Shown: in pieces, positions 17,406-27,232 of the stretch
Layout: the number at the start of each line of letters is the position of its first letter
How positions within the stretch are numbered: position 1 is the first letter of the stretch
Origin: DASQEH01 sp038237745
Lineage (GTDB): Bacteria > Actinomycetota > Actinomycetes > Propionibacteriales > Nocardioidaceae
Direction of reading: 5' to 3'
Assembly (NCBI GenBank): GCA_038237745.1
Contig: JBBRYJ010000001.1
Span: 248,001 to 312,000 of the forward strand
DNA: 64,000 bases
The notes under the pieces: model-generated
What the model was told of the DNA's origin: nothing
The model's input: only the letters and a program-made list of their open reading frames with translations
Databases searched by the model: none
Translations under genes and position numbers: made by a program

Positions 17406-20100
17406 CGCGACGGCTCCCCTCCGGATCGTAGGGGACAGGGGCCGTCACACGGACGGGCGTCCCGGCCATCTCGTCCACCGCCTGCAGCTCGTCGCCGTGA
17501 CGAGACGCGCCGTCGGCCAGCAGAGCCAGCGCGAACGGCGTCCCCAGGGCGACGGAGTCGTAGGCAGAGGTGACGTGGCCTTCCATCAGCACCGGCAGCG
17601 ATCCCAGGTCGGCGTCGGAGGCGACGAGCTGGGCGCCCTCGGCGATCGGGGAGCGCCCGTCGATCGGCACGAGGCCTACCAGCTGCTTGCGTCCCACCCT
17701 CGTGGCGTCCGCGCGGGCGTAGGACCTCTTGCCCACGAAGTCGGCCTTCTTCTTCGAGACGACCCACGACATGCCGAGGTCGAACGGGGTCACCGTCCCG
17801 TCAGTGTCCTGCCCGACGATCGGGTAGCCCTTCTCGGCGCGCAGGACGTGCATCGTCTCCGTGCCGTACGGCGTGATGCCGTGGGGCTGACCCGCCTCGA
17901 GGACGACCTCCCACAACGCCTGCCCGTACCAGCCGGCGACGTTCACCTCGTACGCCAGCTCGCCGGAGAACGAGATCCGCATCACCCGGGCCTCGCACCC
18001 ACCGATCACGGCGTCGCGCCACTCCATAAAGGCGAAGCTGTCGTTCGACACGTCGAGGTCCGGCGCGACAGTAGCGAGAACCGCTCGGGCGCCAGGACCG
18101 ACCACAGCGACCGTCGTCCACTGCTCGGTCACCGAGCAGCACCGGACGTCGAGCTCAGGCCACTCGGTCTGCAGCCACTCCTCCAGCCAGTCGAGGATCT
18201 TCGCCGCGTTGCCGGTGGTCGTCGTCAGGAGCCACCTGCCTGTGTCGAGCCGTGCCACGGTGCCGTCGTCGATCACCATGCCGTCAGGCCCGCACAGCAC
18301 GCCGTACCGGACCTTCCCGACCGCCAGCGTCGACATCATGTTGGTGTAGAGACGGTCGAGGAGCTCTCCCGCGTCCCGTCCGTGCAGCTCGATCTTTCCA
18401 AGCGTCGACGCGTCCATCATCGCGACGCCCGTCCGGGCTGCGGCACACTCACGGGCGACCGCATCGTGCATCGGCTCGTTGGCGTCACGCGGGAAGTACC
18501 TGGGGCGCTTCCACTGGCCGACGTCCTCGAATACCGCTCCGTGGCGGACATGCCAGTCGTGGACAGGGCTGACCCTGGCAGGGTCGGCAAGGTGACCGCG
18601 GTCGCGGCCGGCGAGCAGCGCGAAGGAGATCGGCGTGTAGGGCGGCCGGTACGTCGTCGTGATGCCCTGCGACATTGCGACGCCCAGCTCGGTGCACAGC
18701 ACACCAACGCTCAGCACGCCGGAGCTCCTCCCCTGGTCGGCTGCCGTCGAGATCGTGGTGTAGCGCTTGACGTGCTCGGCCGAACGCATTCCGGCGGCCA
18801 CAGCACGGCGTAGGTCGGCGAGCGTCGCGTCGCGCTGCAGGTCGAGATAGACCATCGCGTCGTCGGTCTCCGCCGTCTCGACGCAGAACGTCGCCTGCGG
18901 TCGCAGACTCTCGGCGAACTCTCCAGTGGCCCGCCCGACGACGGCGACCCTCGGTGGCCCGTCGGCAGGCACGAAGCAGGCAGCAGGCTCAGACCAACGG
19001 GTCCGACCGCCGGTGTGGGTGTAGAGCTGGAGAGCCGGGTTCCATCCCCCACTCACGGCCAGCAGGTCGCAGTCGACGGTCTCGACCCGGCCGTCGCTGC
19101 CACGCACGACCGCCGCCGAGAGTATCCCGTCACCCGACGTCTCGGTCGATGTGACGGTGCCGGTGAGCGTAGGTATCCCGCGAGCTGCGAGAGCCGCCGA
19201 GCTCGTCACGCCGACGTCCGCCCTCGTGTCGACGACGAGGGCAACCTCGACTCCTCCGTCGGCCAGCACACACGCCGCCTCAGCGATGCCGTCGTGGCAT
19301 CCGAACACCACCGCCCGCTCTCCCGGCCGCGCGGCGTAGTCGGTGACGTAGGTCGCGGCCGAAGCGGCGAGCATCACGCCTGGGACGTCGTTGCCGGCGA
19401 ACGCGATGGAGCGCTCGTGCGCTCCGGTCGCCAGCACGATCGCTCCGGCGCGGATGTTCCACAGCCGTTCTCGCGAACAGTCGATCGGGGGCGAGGCGAG
19501 ATGGTCCGTACGGCGCTCGACCGCCACGACGTAGCCGTGCTCGTGCAGCCCTGTCGCAGTGGTCCGCGTCAGCACCGTCACACCGGCGGCGGACAGCTCA
19601 GCACGATCGGCCAGGCCATCGTGAGCCTCGGCGGCAAGCACAGGCCGGTCGTGGACCAGCAGTACGCGACCGCTGCCACGAGACGCCTCCATGGCCGCCG
19701 CGAAGCCGGCGCCGCCGCCCCCGACGACGAGCGTCTCGACGTGCACGAACCTCTTGTCGTAGCGCGAGGCGTCGGGCAGGTCGGGGAGCCGGCCGCGCCC
19801 GGCAAGAGACTCGACCACGAGGCCGTCGTACGCCTCGATGTCGGTCGCTCGCACCATCGGCTCGCCAGCGCCGCTGAGCACCTGAACGAAGACGTTGGCC
19901 TCCTCCGGCCCCGCAGACATCAGACCGCGTGGGCGGCCGGAGTAGACGCCTCGAGAGCAGATGCGCACGCCGTTCGCCACCAGGATCGCAGCCACGGTGT
20001 CCCCGGCGTACCCCCTGAGATCGGCACCGTCGAACGAGATCATCAGCGGCGCACTTCTGTCGACCAAGCGGCCGTGCGCGAGCCGAAGCACCTGCGTCAC
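17395..20100 (-). CDS. soxA: sarcosine oxidase alpha subunit
   Basis: This 901-residue subunit contains, in order, a ferredoxin-like N-terminal domain that lacks an Fe-S cysteine set (about 1-95), an NAD(P)-binding dinucleotide domain with VVGGGGAGFAAAMEASRG (about 130), a second Rossmann element VVFGCHDGIAEAACVLADGG, and a C-terminal GcvT domain (from about 520, with GKIELHGRDAGELLDRLYTN, GVLCGPDGMVIDDGTVARL and AEKGYPIVGQDTDGT). The C-terminal domain transfers the sarcosine methyl group, released as formaldehyde equivalent, to tetrahydrofolate. I chose the GTG at 20098-20100 because it overlaps the soxD stop (GTGA). It is slightly shorter than the usual 950-1000 residues. Confidence 0.95.
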   Translation of the reverse strand: MTQVLRLAHGRLVDRSAPLMISFDGADLRGYAGDTVAAILVANGVRICSRGVYSGRPRGLMSAGPEEANVFVQVLSGAGEPMVRATDIEAYDGLVVESLAGRGRLPDLPDASRYDKRFVHVETLVVGGGGAGFAAAMEASRGSGRVLLVHDRPVLAAEAHDGLADRAELSAAGVTVLTRTTATGLHEHGYVVAVERRTDHLASPPIDCSRERLWNIRAGAIVLATGAHERSIAFAGNDVPGVMLAASAATYVTDYAARPGERAVVFGCHDGIAEAACVLADGGVEVALVVDTRADVGVTSSAALAARGIPTLTGTVTSTETSGDGILSAAVVRGSDGRVETVDCDLLAVSGGWNPALQLYTHTGGRTRWSEPAACFVPADGPPRVAVVGRATGEFAESLRPQATFCVETAETDDAMVYLDLQRDATLADLRRAVAAGMRSAEHVKRYTTISTAADQGRSSGVLSVGVLCTELGVAMSQGITTTYRPPYTPISFALLAGRDRGHLADPARVSPVHDWHVRHGAVFEDVGQWKRPRYFPRDANEPMHDAVARECAAARTGVAMMDASTLGKIELHGRDAGELLDRLYTNMMSTLAVGKVRYGVLCGPDGMVIDDGTVARLDTGRWLLTTTTGNAAKILDWLEEWLQTEWPELDVRCCSVTEQWTTVAVVGPGARAVLATVAPDLDVSNDSFAFMEWRDAVIGGCEARVMRISFSGELAYEVNVAGWYGQALWEVVLEAGQPHGITPYGTETMHVLRAEKGYPIVGQDTDGTVTPFDLGMSWVVSKKKADFVGKRSYARADATRVGRKQLVGLVPIDGRSPIAEGAQLVASDADLGSLPVLMEGHVTSAYDSVALGTPFALALLADGASRHGDELQAVDEMAGTPVRVTAPVPYDPEGSRRDGD

Positions 20101-20390
20101 TGGGCAATCCACCGGCCGACGGAGGGCGGCGGCTCACCCGGTTTGTAGAAGACCGTGAACTCGTTGGTCACCGTATTCCGGACGCCGTTGAACCACATCC
20201 GGCAGCCTGCCGTGTGGACCCACCGCTCACGGAACCAGCCCTTCGGGTTGTCACGGAAGTAGATGTACTCCGACCACTCGGCGTCGCTGAGGTCAGCCGG
20301 GTGTGCCGGGTACGCAACGTGTGCCTGGCCGCCGTAGGTGAACTCGAGCTCGTCGCGTTCACCGCACCAGGGACATCCGATCTTCAGCAT
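20097..20390 (-). CDS. soxD: sarcosine oxidase delta subunit
   Basis: This 97-residue subunit begins MLKIGCPWCGERDELEF. CPWCG and the downstream cysteine in HTAGCRMWFN together with a histidine form the zinc site known in SoxD of heterotetrameric sarcosine oxidase. Other family features are EYIYFRDNPKGWFRERWVH and the C-terminal FYKPGEPPP. The ATG at 20388-20390 is the only start that gives the family length, although the frame is open far upstream inside soxB. It starts 11 bp after soxB and overlaps soxA by four bases. Confidence 0.93.
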   Translation of the reverse strand: MLKIGCPWCGERDELEFTYGGQAHVAYPAHPADLSDAEWSEYIYFRDNPKGWFRERWVHTAGCRMWFNGVRNTVTNEFTVFYKPGEPPPSVGRWIAQ

Positions 20391-20401
20391 CGACCTGCGC
20401 C

Positions 20402-21625
20402 TCAGTGCGCCACGGCAGCAGCGCCGTGCTCGTCGATCAGGGAGCCCGACTCGAACCGCTCCAGGGCGAACGGCTCGACGAGTCGGTGCGGACGACCGTG
20501 AGCGACGGTGTCCGCGTAGAGCGCGCCGATGCCAGGAGTGGCCTTGAAGCCGCCGGTGCCCCACCCGCAGTTGACGAACAAGTCGTCGAGCGGCAGGTGT
20601 CCGACGATAGGCGACGCGTCCGGGCATACGTCGACGATGCCCGCCCAGGTGCGCAGCACGTGTGCCCTGGCGAAGATGGGGAAGAGCTCGATCGCAGCGG
20701 CCATCTGGTGCTCGATGACCGAGAAGGAACCCCGCTGGCCGTAGCCGACGTAGGCGTCGATACCGGCCCCCATCACCAGCTCACCCTTGTGCGCCTGGGA
20801 GACGTACACGTGCACGGCGTTGCTCATCACGACGGTGTCGAGCACCTGGTCGAGCAGCTCCGACACGAGTGCCTGCAGTGGGTGGCTCTGGAGCGGCAGC
20901 CGGATGCCCAGCTTCTGTGCCAGCACACTCGAGTGACCGGCCGCGCAGAGCGCCGTCCGACCGGCGGAGATGATGCCGCGGTTCGTCACGACGCCGGTGA
21001 CCCGGTCGCCGTCTCGCACGAAGTCCAGCACCTCGCACCCCTGCACGATGTCGACGCCCAGGGCGTGTGCTCCCCGCGCGTAGCCCCACGCCACCCAGTC
21101 GTGCTTGGCGATCCCGGCGCGGGGCTGGAACGTCGCACCCCATACCGGGTAGCGCACGTCATCCGAGGCGTTCAGGATCGGGACCAGCTTTCGCACCTCC
21201 TCGGTGCTGAGCCACTCCGCGTCGACCCCGTTGAGCTGGTTGGCGTTGACGCGGCGCTTGGCCTCGCGTACGTCTCCGAGGCCATGGGCGAGGTTGAGCA
21301 CGCCTCGCTGGCTGAACAGGACCTCGCAGCCGAGCTCTTCCTCGAGCCCCTCCCACAGCTTCAGCGAGTGCTCGTAGATCGCCGCACTCTCGTCCCACAG
21401 GTAGTTCGATCGGATGATCGTGGTGTTGCGGGCCATGTTGCCGCCTGCCAGCCAGCCACGCTCCAGCACCGCGACGTTCGTGATGCCGTGGTTCTTGGCG
21501 AGGTAGTAGGCGGTCGCGAGGCCGTGTCCTCCGCCGCCGACGACCACGACGTCGTACGCCGCCTTCGGCTCGGCATCGGCCCAGAGGAAGTCCGGGAGGT
21601 CTGGCAGTCGTGCCTGCTCGGTCAT
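20402..21625 (-). CDS. soxB: sarcosine oxidase beta subunit (catalytic flavoprotein)
   Basis: This 407-residue subunit carries the active site that oxidises sarcosine to glycine, with formaldehyde passed to THF and H2O2 produced. It has FAD-binding motif VVVVGGGGHGLATAYYLAK (about residues 25-43), GNMARNTTIIRSNY, and PRAGIAKHDWVAWGYARGA; the His in AKHD corresponds to the residue known to hold covalent FMN in Corynebacterium SoxB. The C-terminus contains NCGWGTGGFKATPGIG, a substrate/flavin-closing block. The gene lies ten bp after the dimethylglycine oxidase gene, which supplies its substrate. Confidence 0.96.
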   Translation of the reverse strand: MTEQARLPDLPDFLWADAEPKAAYDVVVVGGGGHGLATAYYLAKNHGITNVAVLERGWLAGGNMARNTTIIRSNYLWDESAAIYEHSLKLWEGLEEELGCEVLFSQRGVLNLAHGLGDVREAKRRVNANQLNGVDAEWLSTEEVRKLVPILNASDDVRYPVWGATFQPRAGIAKHDWVAWGYARGAHALGVDIVQGCEVLDFVRDGDRVTGVVTNRGIISAGRTALCAAGHSSVLAQKLGIRLPLQSHPLQALVSELLDQVLDTVVMSNAVHVYVSQAHKGELVMGAGIDAYVGYGQRGSFSVIEHQMAAAIELFPIFARAHVLRTWAGIVDVCPDASPIVGHLPLDDLFVNCGWGTGGFKATPGIGALYADTVAHGRPHRLVEPFALERFESGSLIDEHGAAAVAH

Positions 21626-21635
21626 CGAGTCGCCT

Positions 21636-24074
21636 CTAGGACCGGAGACGGGTCATGGACGGGTCGACGATCGGCTCTGCCGTGACCGTCGCCGCCACCA
21701 GATCGCTGAAGTACCCGATCTCGACAGCGGTTCCAGGGACCGCCAGGTCGGCGGGCAGCCAGGCGTAGGCGATGCCGACCCGGGCTGTGTAGCCGTAGGC
21801 AGCACTGGTGACATACCCGACCTGGTCCCCCTGGTGGTACACCGGCTCCTTGCCCATCACGACCGCGTGCGGGTCCGCGACCGTCAGGCAGGTGAGGCGC
21901 CTGGTCACTTCCCCGCTCGCCAGCTCCTCCAGTGCTGACCGCCCGATGAAGTCAGGCTTGTCCATCCGCACAGCGAAGCCGAGGCCTGCCTCCTCCGGAG
22001 TGTGATCCCAGGTCATGTCGGCGCCGAACGAGCGGTATCCCTTCTCCAGCCGCAGGCTGGAGAACGCACCCCTTCCGGCGGCGAAGATCCCGTGCTCCTG
22101 GCCCGCGTCCCACAGCGTGTCCCAGAGCTTCAGGCCCATGTCTGCGGTGGCGTACAGCTCCCATCCCAGCTCTCCGACGTACGACAACCGCAACGCCGTG
22201 ACGGGCACCATGCCGATGTAGAGCGTCTTCGCCCGAAAGTACTTGAACGCCGCGTTGGACACGTCGGTCTTCGTCAACGGCTGGAGGACGTCGCGGGCGT
22301 GAGGTCCCCAGAGGCCGATGCAGCAGGTGCCTGGCGTGATGTCGGTGACGTGGACCGATCCGTCGTCGGGCAGATGCCGGAGGAACCAGTCGAGGTCGAG
22401 GTTGCCGTTGGCGCCGACCTGGTAGCGGTCCCGAGCCAGTCTCGCCACAGTGATGTCGCTCCGGATCCGGCCGCGGTCGTCGAGAAGCAGGCAGTAGGTC
22501 ACCGAGCCGACGGACTTGTCGACGTTCCCGGTGCACAGCCGTTGCAGCAGAGCCGTCGCCCCGGGCCCTCGCACCTCGAGACGTTTGAGCGCGGTCATGT
22601 CGTACAGTGCGACCCGCTCCCGGGTGGCCTGTGCCTCTGCTCCGACGATGGGTGACCAGTATCGCGCCGACCACGCGTTGGGGGTCACGATGTCGCGGCC
22701 TTCGAGGAGCGGCAGGTTGGCCTCGAGCCACTGCGGTCGCTCCCACCCCGCCGCCTCGAGGAAGACCCCGCCGAGCTCCTGCTGGCGCTGGTAGAAGGGG
22801 CTGGTGCGCAACGGCCGGGGCTGCGCCATCGGCTGAAGCGGATGGATGATGTCGTAGACCTCGGCGAAATTCTGGCAGTCACGTGCCACCACGTAGTCGT
22901 CCGCCAGCTGGTGCGGCTCGAACCTGTTCAGGTCGCACTCATGCAGGTCGTACGACGGTGAGCCGTCGACCAGCCACTCCGCGACGGCTCGCGCCACGCC
23001 GGCCGAGTGGGTGACCCAGACAGCCTCTGCCACCCAGAAGCCGGAGACGTCGGGCGACTCGCCCACCAGCGGGAAGCCGTCGGTGGTGAAGGAGAACAGA
23101 CCGTTGAAGCCGGAGAGGATCTCGGCCTCGTCGAGCGCCGGAAGCAGCTTGCGGCTCTCGTCCCACGCCGGCTTGAAGTCCTCCGGCGTGAACGCGAGCA
23201 CGCTCGGCATGACGCCGTCCACGGCGGCGGTGGCGATGTCGCCGACGTCGACCGGCATCGGGTCATGCCCGTAGTACCCGATCACGATCCTGTCGTGGTC
23301 GTCGCGGTAGTAAAGGTCCTGGTCCTGGTGGCGCAGGATCGGCCGGAGCAGCTCCTCGCGCTGGCCGGCAAGAACGGGGACGGAGCCCGTCGTCGCCAGC
23401 TGGTGCGCGAGGGGGGTCAGCGGCAGCGTCAGGCCGACCATGCCCGCCACTTTCTGTCCCCAGATGCCGGCGCAGCAGACAACGACGTCGGCGGCGTAGT
23501 CGCCGAGCGTCGTGGCGACACCGGTGACCCGCCCCGAGTCGACCAGGACGTCGAGCACCTCGCACTCGGCGACGAAGCGTGCCCCCCGCGTGATCGCACG
23601 GCGGCCCTGCGCCTCGATGGCTCGTACCGCCTTGGCGATCCCGTCGGTGGGGTTGAGCAGACCACCGAGAACCGTCTCGGGTGCGAGCAACGGGTACAGG
23701 TCGAGGCACACCTCCGCCGTGAGCATGCGGGACGCGACCCCCCACGAGCTCAACCAGCGTTGGCGCCTGTGTAGGTCGGCCAGGCGCCCCGGCGTGGTGG
23801 CGACCTCCAGCCCGCCCACGGCGAGGAAGCACGGCTCACCGTCGAGCTGGAGGCCACGCAGCTTGTCGACGGTGTACGTGGCGAACTCCGTCATCGTCTT
23901 GGAGCCGTGGACCTGGAACACCAGCCCCGGCGCATGCGAGCTGGACCCCCCCGCCGCCCAGAGGGGGCCCTGCTCGAGCACCGTGACGTCGGTCCAGCCG
24001 CGCGACGTGAGCTCGTCCGCCAGGGCTGCCCCGACGACACCTGCTCCGATGACGACCACGCGCGGGCCGCTCAT
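21636..24074 (-). CDS. dimethylglycine oxidase (FAD oxidase fused to GcvT THF domain)
   Basis: This 812-residue enzyme converts N,N-dimethylglycine to sarcosine and channels the methyl group to tetrahydrofolate, giving 5,10-methylene-THF and H2O2. The FAD domain has VVVIGAGVVGAALADELTSRG at the N-terminus and SSSHAPGLVFQ, whose His matches the covalent flavin position of Arthrobacter dimethylglycine oxidase. The second half is a GcvT-like folate domain (YDMTALKRLEVRGPGATALL, GTCCIGLWGPHARDVL, LSYVGELGWELY, LEKGYRSFGADMTWDHTPEE). Length (about 830 in the Arthrobacter enzyme) and colinearity over both halves favour the oxidase over sarcosine dehydrogenase. SD GAAGGA lies upstream of the ATG. 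It precedes soxB by ten bp. Confidence 0.93.
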   Translation of the reverse strand: MSGPRVVVIGAGVVGAALADELTSRGWTDVTVLEQGPLWAAGGSSSHAPGLVFQVHGSKTMTEFATYTVDKLRGLQLDGEPCFLAVGGLEVATTPGRLADLHRRQRWLSSWGVASRMLTAEVCLDLYPLLAPETVLGGLLNPTDGIAKAVRAIEAQGRRAITRGARFVAECEVLDVLVDSGRVTGVATTLGDYAADVVVCCAGIWGQKVAGMVGLTLPLTPLAHQLATTGSVPVLAGQREELLRPILRHQDQDLYYRDDHDRIVIGYYGHDPMPVDVGDIATAAVDGVMPSVLAFTPEDFKPAWDESRKLLPALDEAEILSGFNGLFSFTTDGFPLVGESPDVSGFWVAEAVWVTHSAGVARAVAEWLVDGSPSYDLHECDLNRFEPHQLADDYVVARDCQNFAEVYDIIHPLQPMAQPRPLRTSPFYQRQQELGGVFLEAAGWERPQWLEANLPLLEGRDIVTPNAWSARYWSPIVGAEAQATRERVALYDMTALKRLEVRGPGATALLQRLCTGNVDKSVGSVTYCLLLDDRGRIRSDITVARLARDRYQVGANGNLDLDWFLRHLPDDGSVHVTDITPGTCCIGLWGPHARDVLQPLTKTDVSNAAFKYFRAKTLYIGMVPVTALRLSYVGELGWELYATADMGLKLWDTLWDAGQEHGIFAAGRGAFSSLRLEKGYRSFGADMTWDHTPEEAGLGFAVRMDKPDFIGRSALEELASGEVTRRLTCLTVADPHAVVMGKEPVYHQGDQVGYVTSAAYGYTARVGIAYAWLPADLAVPGTAVEIGYFSDLVAATVTAEPIVDPSMTRLRS

Positions 24075-24140
24075 GGCACTCAGTCCTTCGTTCGGTGAAG
24101 CGTGTTGATGTTGGTCTGTCCCGCCGGGCTGACCTGGCGG

Positions 24141-25103
24141 CTATGAGCCGAGCCAGGAGTTGACCATGTCCTGGTTGTCGGCGATCCACTTGGCGGCCGC
24201 GGCGTCGGGGTCCATTCCGTCCTGGGAGATGTAGGTCGAGACGGTGTTCTGGTCCTCGGCGGTCCACTTGAAGTTGTGGATCAGGTCGTACGCCGGGCTG
24301 CCCGAGGCGGCGAAGTCCGTCGACACGACCTTGTTGAGGTGGTATGGCGGGTAGTCGCAGGCCACCTTCGTCGGGTCGGAGTCACAGCCGGGGTGCCACG
24401 GGGGAAGGTTGACCTTCACCAGCTTCATCTCGTTGAAGAACCACTGTGGCTGGTAGAAGTAGGCCAACAGTGGTGTCTTGTTCTGTTGGGCCGACCGGAA
24501 CGCCTCGATGAGTGACGACTCGCTACCGCCCACCACCACCTTGTAGTTGAGGTGGAGGTTCTTCACGAGTGCCTCGTCGTTGGTCACGTACCCGGGGTCG
24601 CCGTCGAGCAGCTGGCCCTGGTCTCCCGACTCCGTCGTCTTGAAGAGGTCGGCGTACTTGTTGAGATTGTGCCAGTCCGTGATGTCGGGGTATTTGTCTG
24701 CCATCCACGGCGGCACGTACCAACCGATGACTCCCTCGATCCCCGTGTAGCCGGCGTCCTGAGCCGTCTTCTCCTGGTCTATGTACTTCTTGACGAGGTC
24801 CTCGTGACCCCAGTTCTCTACGACGGCGTCGACCTCGCCGGCACCGAACCCCTTCCACGAGGTCTGCTCGTCGAGGTTGACGTAGTTCATCGTGCAGCCG
24901 AGTTTCGAGGTGGCGATCTGACCGATGACGTGGGCGTTCGACTCATACCCCACCCACGGGTTGATGGCCATGTTCACCGTGCCGCAGTCGGCGGCCCCGG
25001 CGACGGTCTTCGTGTCCTTGATGCTGCTTCCGCAACCCGCCAGCGCAATAGCAGCGGTCAGCGAAAAGCAACCAAGCCACACTGTCCTGCGTGTCCGTCT
25101 CAT
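24141..25103 (-). CDS. glycine betaine-binding lipoprotein of ABC importer (OpuAC/ProX type)
   Basis: This 320-residue lipoprotein starts MRRTRRT, a hydrophobic core and lipobox ALAGC. The mature part is an OpuAC-type binding domain: NMAINPWVGYESNAHVIG, TSWKGFGAGEVDAVVENWGHED, and several Trp residues (GWYVPPWMA, QPQWFFNE) of the kind that build the aromatic cage for quaternary ammonium groups. It follows the fused permease gene by 71 bp, completing a proV-permease-binding protein set. The expected ligand is glycine betaine or choline; choice between them is not possible from sequence, though the catabolic genes around it would use either. Confidence 0.9.
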   Translation of the reverse strand: MRRTRRTVWLGCFSLTAAIALAGCGSSIKDTKTVAGAADCGTVNMAINPWVGYESNAHVIGQIATSKLGCTMNYVNLDEQTSWKGFGAGEVDAVVENWGHEDLVKKYIDQEKTAQDAGYTGIEGVIGWYVPPWMADKYPDITDWHNLNKYADLFKTTESGDQGQLLDGDPGYVTNDEALVKNLHLNYKVVVGGSESSLIEAFRSAQQNKTPLLAYFYQPQWFFNEMKLVKVNLPPWHPGCDSDPTKVACDYPPYHLNKVVSTDFAASGSPAYDLIHNFKWTAEDQNTVSTYISQDGMDPDAAAAKWIADNQDMVNSWLGS

Positions 25104-25174
25104 CTGTTGCCCTTTCGTTGTGTGTCCAGACCACTGTCAGCGGCGGACTTCTCGTGTGACGATGCCATCGAGCG

Positions 25175-27232
25175 TCAGGCCACCTGCGCGGCTGCCGTCC
25201 GGCCGGTGGCGCGCGTGTTGTCTGCGCTCGCCGGCCATACGCTGTGTGTCCGCTGAGCGCCGAAGCTCGTGATGCGGTCCAGCATGATGCCGATCAGGAC
25301 GACCGCGACGGCCGCGGCAAGGCCTCGTCCGACGAACGTCCCCTGCCGGAAGCCGGTGACGATGTCGCCACCGAGAGCGCCCGCGCCGACCATGCCGCCC
25401 AGCACGACCATGGACAAGACGTACAGCAGTCCCTGGTTGGCGGCAAGCACCAGTGAGGACTTCGCCATCGGGATCTGCACCTTGGTGATCATCTGGAGCC
25501 GACTGGTGCCGGCGGACTCGGCCGCCTCGACCGTCGTCGGGCTGACCCCGCGGATACCGTCGGCGACGAGCTTCGTCGCCACCGGCACCGCATAGATGAC
25601 CCCCGCAACGATGGCGGTGAAGCGGTTGGGCAGGAACAGGATGAGGATCGGGATCAGGTAGATGAAGGCCGGAATCGTCTGCGCGGCGTCGAGCAGGGGT
25701 CTGATCAGCTGGTCGGCTCGCTTGTTGCGTCCCATGGCGACACCCAGCGCAAGCGCCAGGACCATCACGATCACGGTGGCCACGAGGACAGACGTGATGG
25801 TGATCATCGCGTTGTTCCAGAGGTCTGTGTAGTAGATGCCGGCGAGACACGCGACGCTGACAGCGAGCGCCTTCCAGCCGCCGATGATGGTGGCGATGGC
25901 GAGGATGACCGCTCCGGTCACGAACCAGGGCGAATTCGCGATGAGGTCCTGCAGAGGGTTGAGCAGAAAGTTCGTGAACTTCACCTGGATGGAGCCGGTG
26001 AAGCCGGAGAGATCCCTGCGAAGCCAGTCGGCGAAGTTGTCGACGACGTCTGCGATCGGTGTCCCGATGTCGGGCCGGCTCGGGAAGGTGTTCAGACTGA
26101 GCTGGGTGTGCGAGAGCCACACGGCCACGAGCGTTGCGACGCCTCCACCGATGAGGCTGTACCTGCGCCACCTCGGGTCGGCCGCACCTGGGGCTTTGGT
26201 GCTTCGCGAGCTCTCACTGGCCGCCGTCGTGGTTCGGTCCAGCATGATGGCCATCAAGACGATGGCGAGACCGGCGACCGCCGCGTTGCCCAGCTGGTTG
26301 CGCTGCAGAGCGGAGAGGACGTTCTGCCCGAGCCCGGGGCTGTCGATGTAGCCGGCGATGATCGCCATCGCCAACGCGGCCATCGTGGTCTGGTTGACCC
26401 CGACGATGATGGTCCGCTTCGCCATCGGCAGCTCGACCTTGGTCAGGCGCTGCCAGGCCGTCTGGCCAAGGGACTCCGTCGCCTCGAGCGTCGAGGCCGC
26501 GATCGACCGGATGCCGTGGGCCGTGATGCGGATCACCGGCGGAGCGGCGTAGATGAAGATGACGACAACTGCCGCCGCAGAGCCGATCCCGAAGATGATG
26601 GCGATGGGCAGCAGGTAGCTGAAGGAGGGCATGGTCTGCATCACGTCGAGAAAGGGCGTGACGATGGCGGTGACCGCCTTGCTGTGAGCCATCCAGATAG
26701 CGATCGGGACCCCGACTGCGACAGCCAGCGCCACCGATACGAACGTGATGATCAACGTGTCGATACTGGTCTCCCAGAGACCGAGCGCCCCGAACACCAA
26801 CAGCGACACCACCACGAGCACGAGGCTCCGCAGGCCGGCCACTGCGAACGAGACCCAGCCGGCGATCGCCACGATCCCGAACCATCCGACCTGTGGCACC
26901 GGTCGTGGGAACACGGGCACCGTGAAGAGCATCTGGAGGTGCTCGACGACCCAGTTGAGGGCGTCGGCGACAGCGTTCGTGGCGACGAAGACAGGGTTCG
27001 TACCCGCGGTGGCCGAGTCCTCGATCGAGTGCGCTCGGCGGGCGAACCACTGGTGGGCGTCGGTGAGTTGCGCTCCGCCGATCTCGAGCGTCTGTTGACC
27101 CTTCGTCATCGACCAGACGACGACCCAGACCACCACGACAGCGAGCAGCGACAGCAAGGTCGCCTGGCTGCGGACGAACGGCATGACGCGCGAGTCGACG
27201 GAACGAGTCTTGCCAGCTGCGAGGGTACTCAT
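25175..27232 (-). CDS. fused double permease of glycine betaine ABC importer
   Basis: This 685-residue membrane protein contains two MetI/ProW-like permease domains in one chain. Each half has an extracytoplasmic lead, about five or six transmembrane helices and an EAA loop: EATESLGQTAWQRLTKVELP in the first half (about residue 265) and EAAESAGTSRLQMITKVQIP in the second (about 595). Conserved partner segments DVMQTMPSFSYLLPIAIIFG and DAAQTIPAFIYLIPILILFL (19-20 residues each) confirm the duplication. Most ProW/OpuAB permeases have one such domain and act as dimers, so this is a built-in pseudo-dimer. Its stop is 71 bp before the binding-protein gene and its ATG overlaps proV (ATGA). Confidence 0.92.
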   Translation of the reverse strand: MSTLAAGKTRSVDSRVMPFVRSQATLLSLLAVVVVWVVVWSMTKGQQTLEIGGAQLTDAHQWFARRAHSIEDSATAGTNPVFVATNAVADALNWVVEHLQMLFTVPVFPRPVPQVGWFGIVAIAGWVSFAVAGLRSLVLVVVSLLVFGALGLWETSIDTLIITFVSVALAVAVGVPIAIWMAHSKAVTAIVTPFLDVMQTMPSFSYLLPIAIIFGIGSAAAVVVIFIYAAPPVIRITAHGIRSIAASTLEATESLGQTAWQRLTKVELPMAKRTIIVGVNQTTMAALAMAIIAGYIDSPGLGQNVLSALQRNQLGNAAVAGLAIVLMAIMLDRTTTAASESSRSTKAPGAADPRWRRYSLIGGGVATLVAVWLSHTQLSLNTFPSRPDIGTPIADVVDNFADWLRRDLSGFTGSIQVKFTNFLLNPLQDLIANSPWFVTGAVILAIATIIGGWKALAVSVACLAGIYYTDLWNNAMITITSVLVATVIVMVLALALGVAMGRNKRADQLIRPLLDAAQTIPAFIYLIPILILFLPNRFTAIVAGVIYAVPVATKLVADGIRGVSPTTVEAAESAGTSRLQMITKVQIPMAKSSLVLAANQGLLYVLSMVVLGGMVGAGALGGDIVTGFRQGTFVGRGLAAAVAVVLIGIMLDRITSFGAQRTHSVWPASADNTRATGRTAAAQVA

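Noticed and set aside
17026..18813. Long open frame (about 595 codons) on the plus strand opposite soxA
   Set aside because: Antisense frame in GC-rich coding DNA. It has Arg/Val/His-rich, motif-free translation, while the minus strand encodes a clear soxA.
24075..24140. Possible glycine riboswitch or promoter before dimethylglycine oxidase
   Set aside because: Only 66 bp separate it from the binding-protein gene, too short for a glycine riboswitch, and no aptamer-like core is visible.
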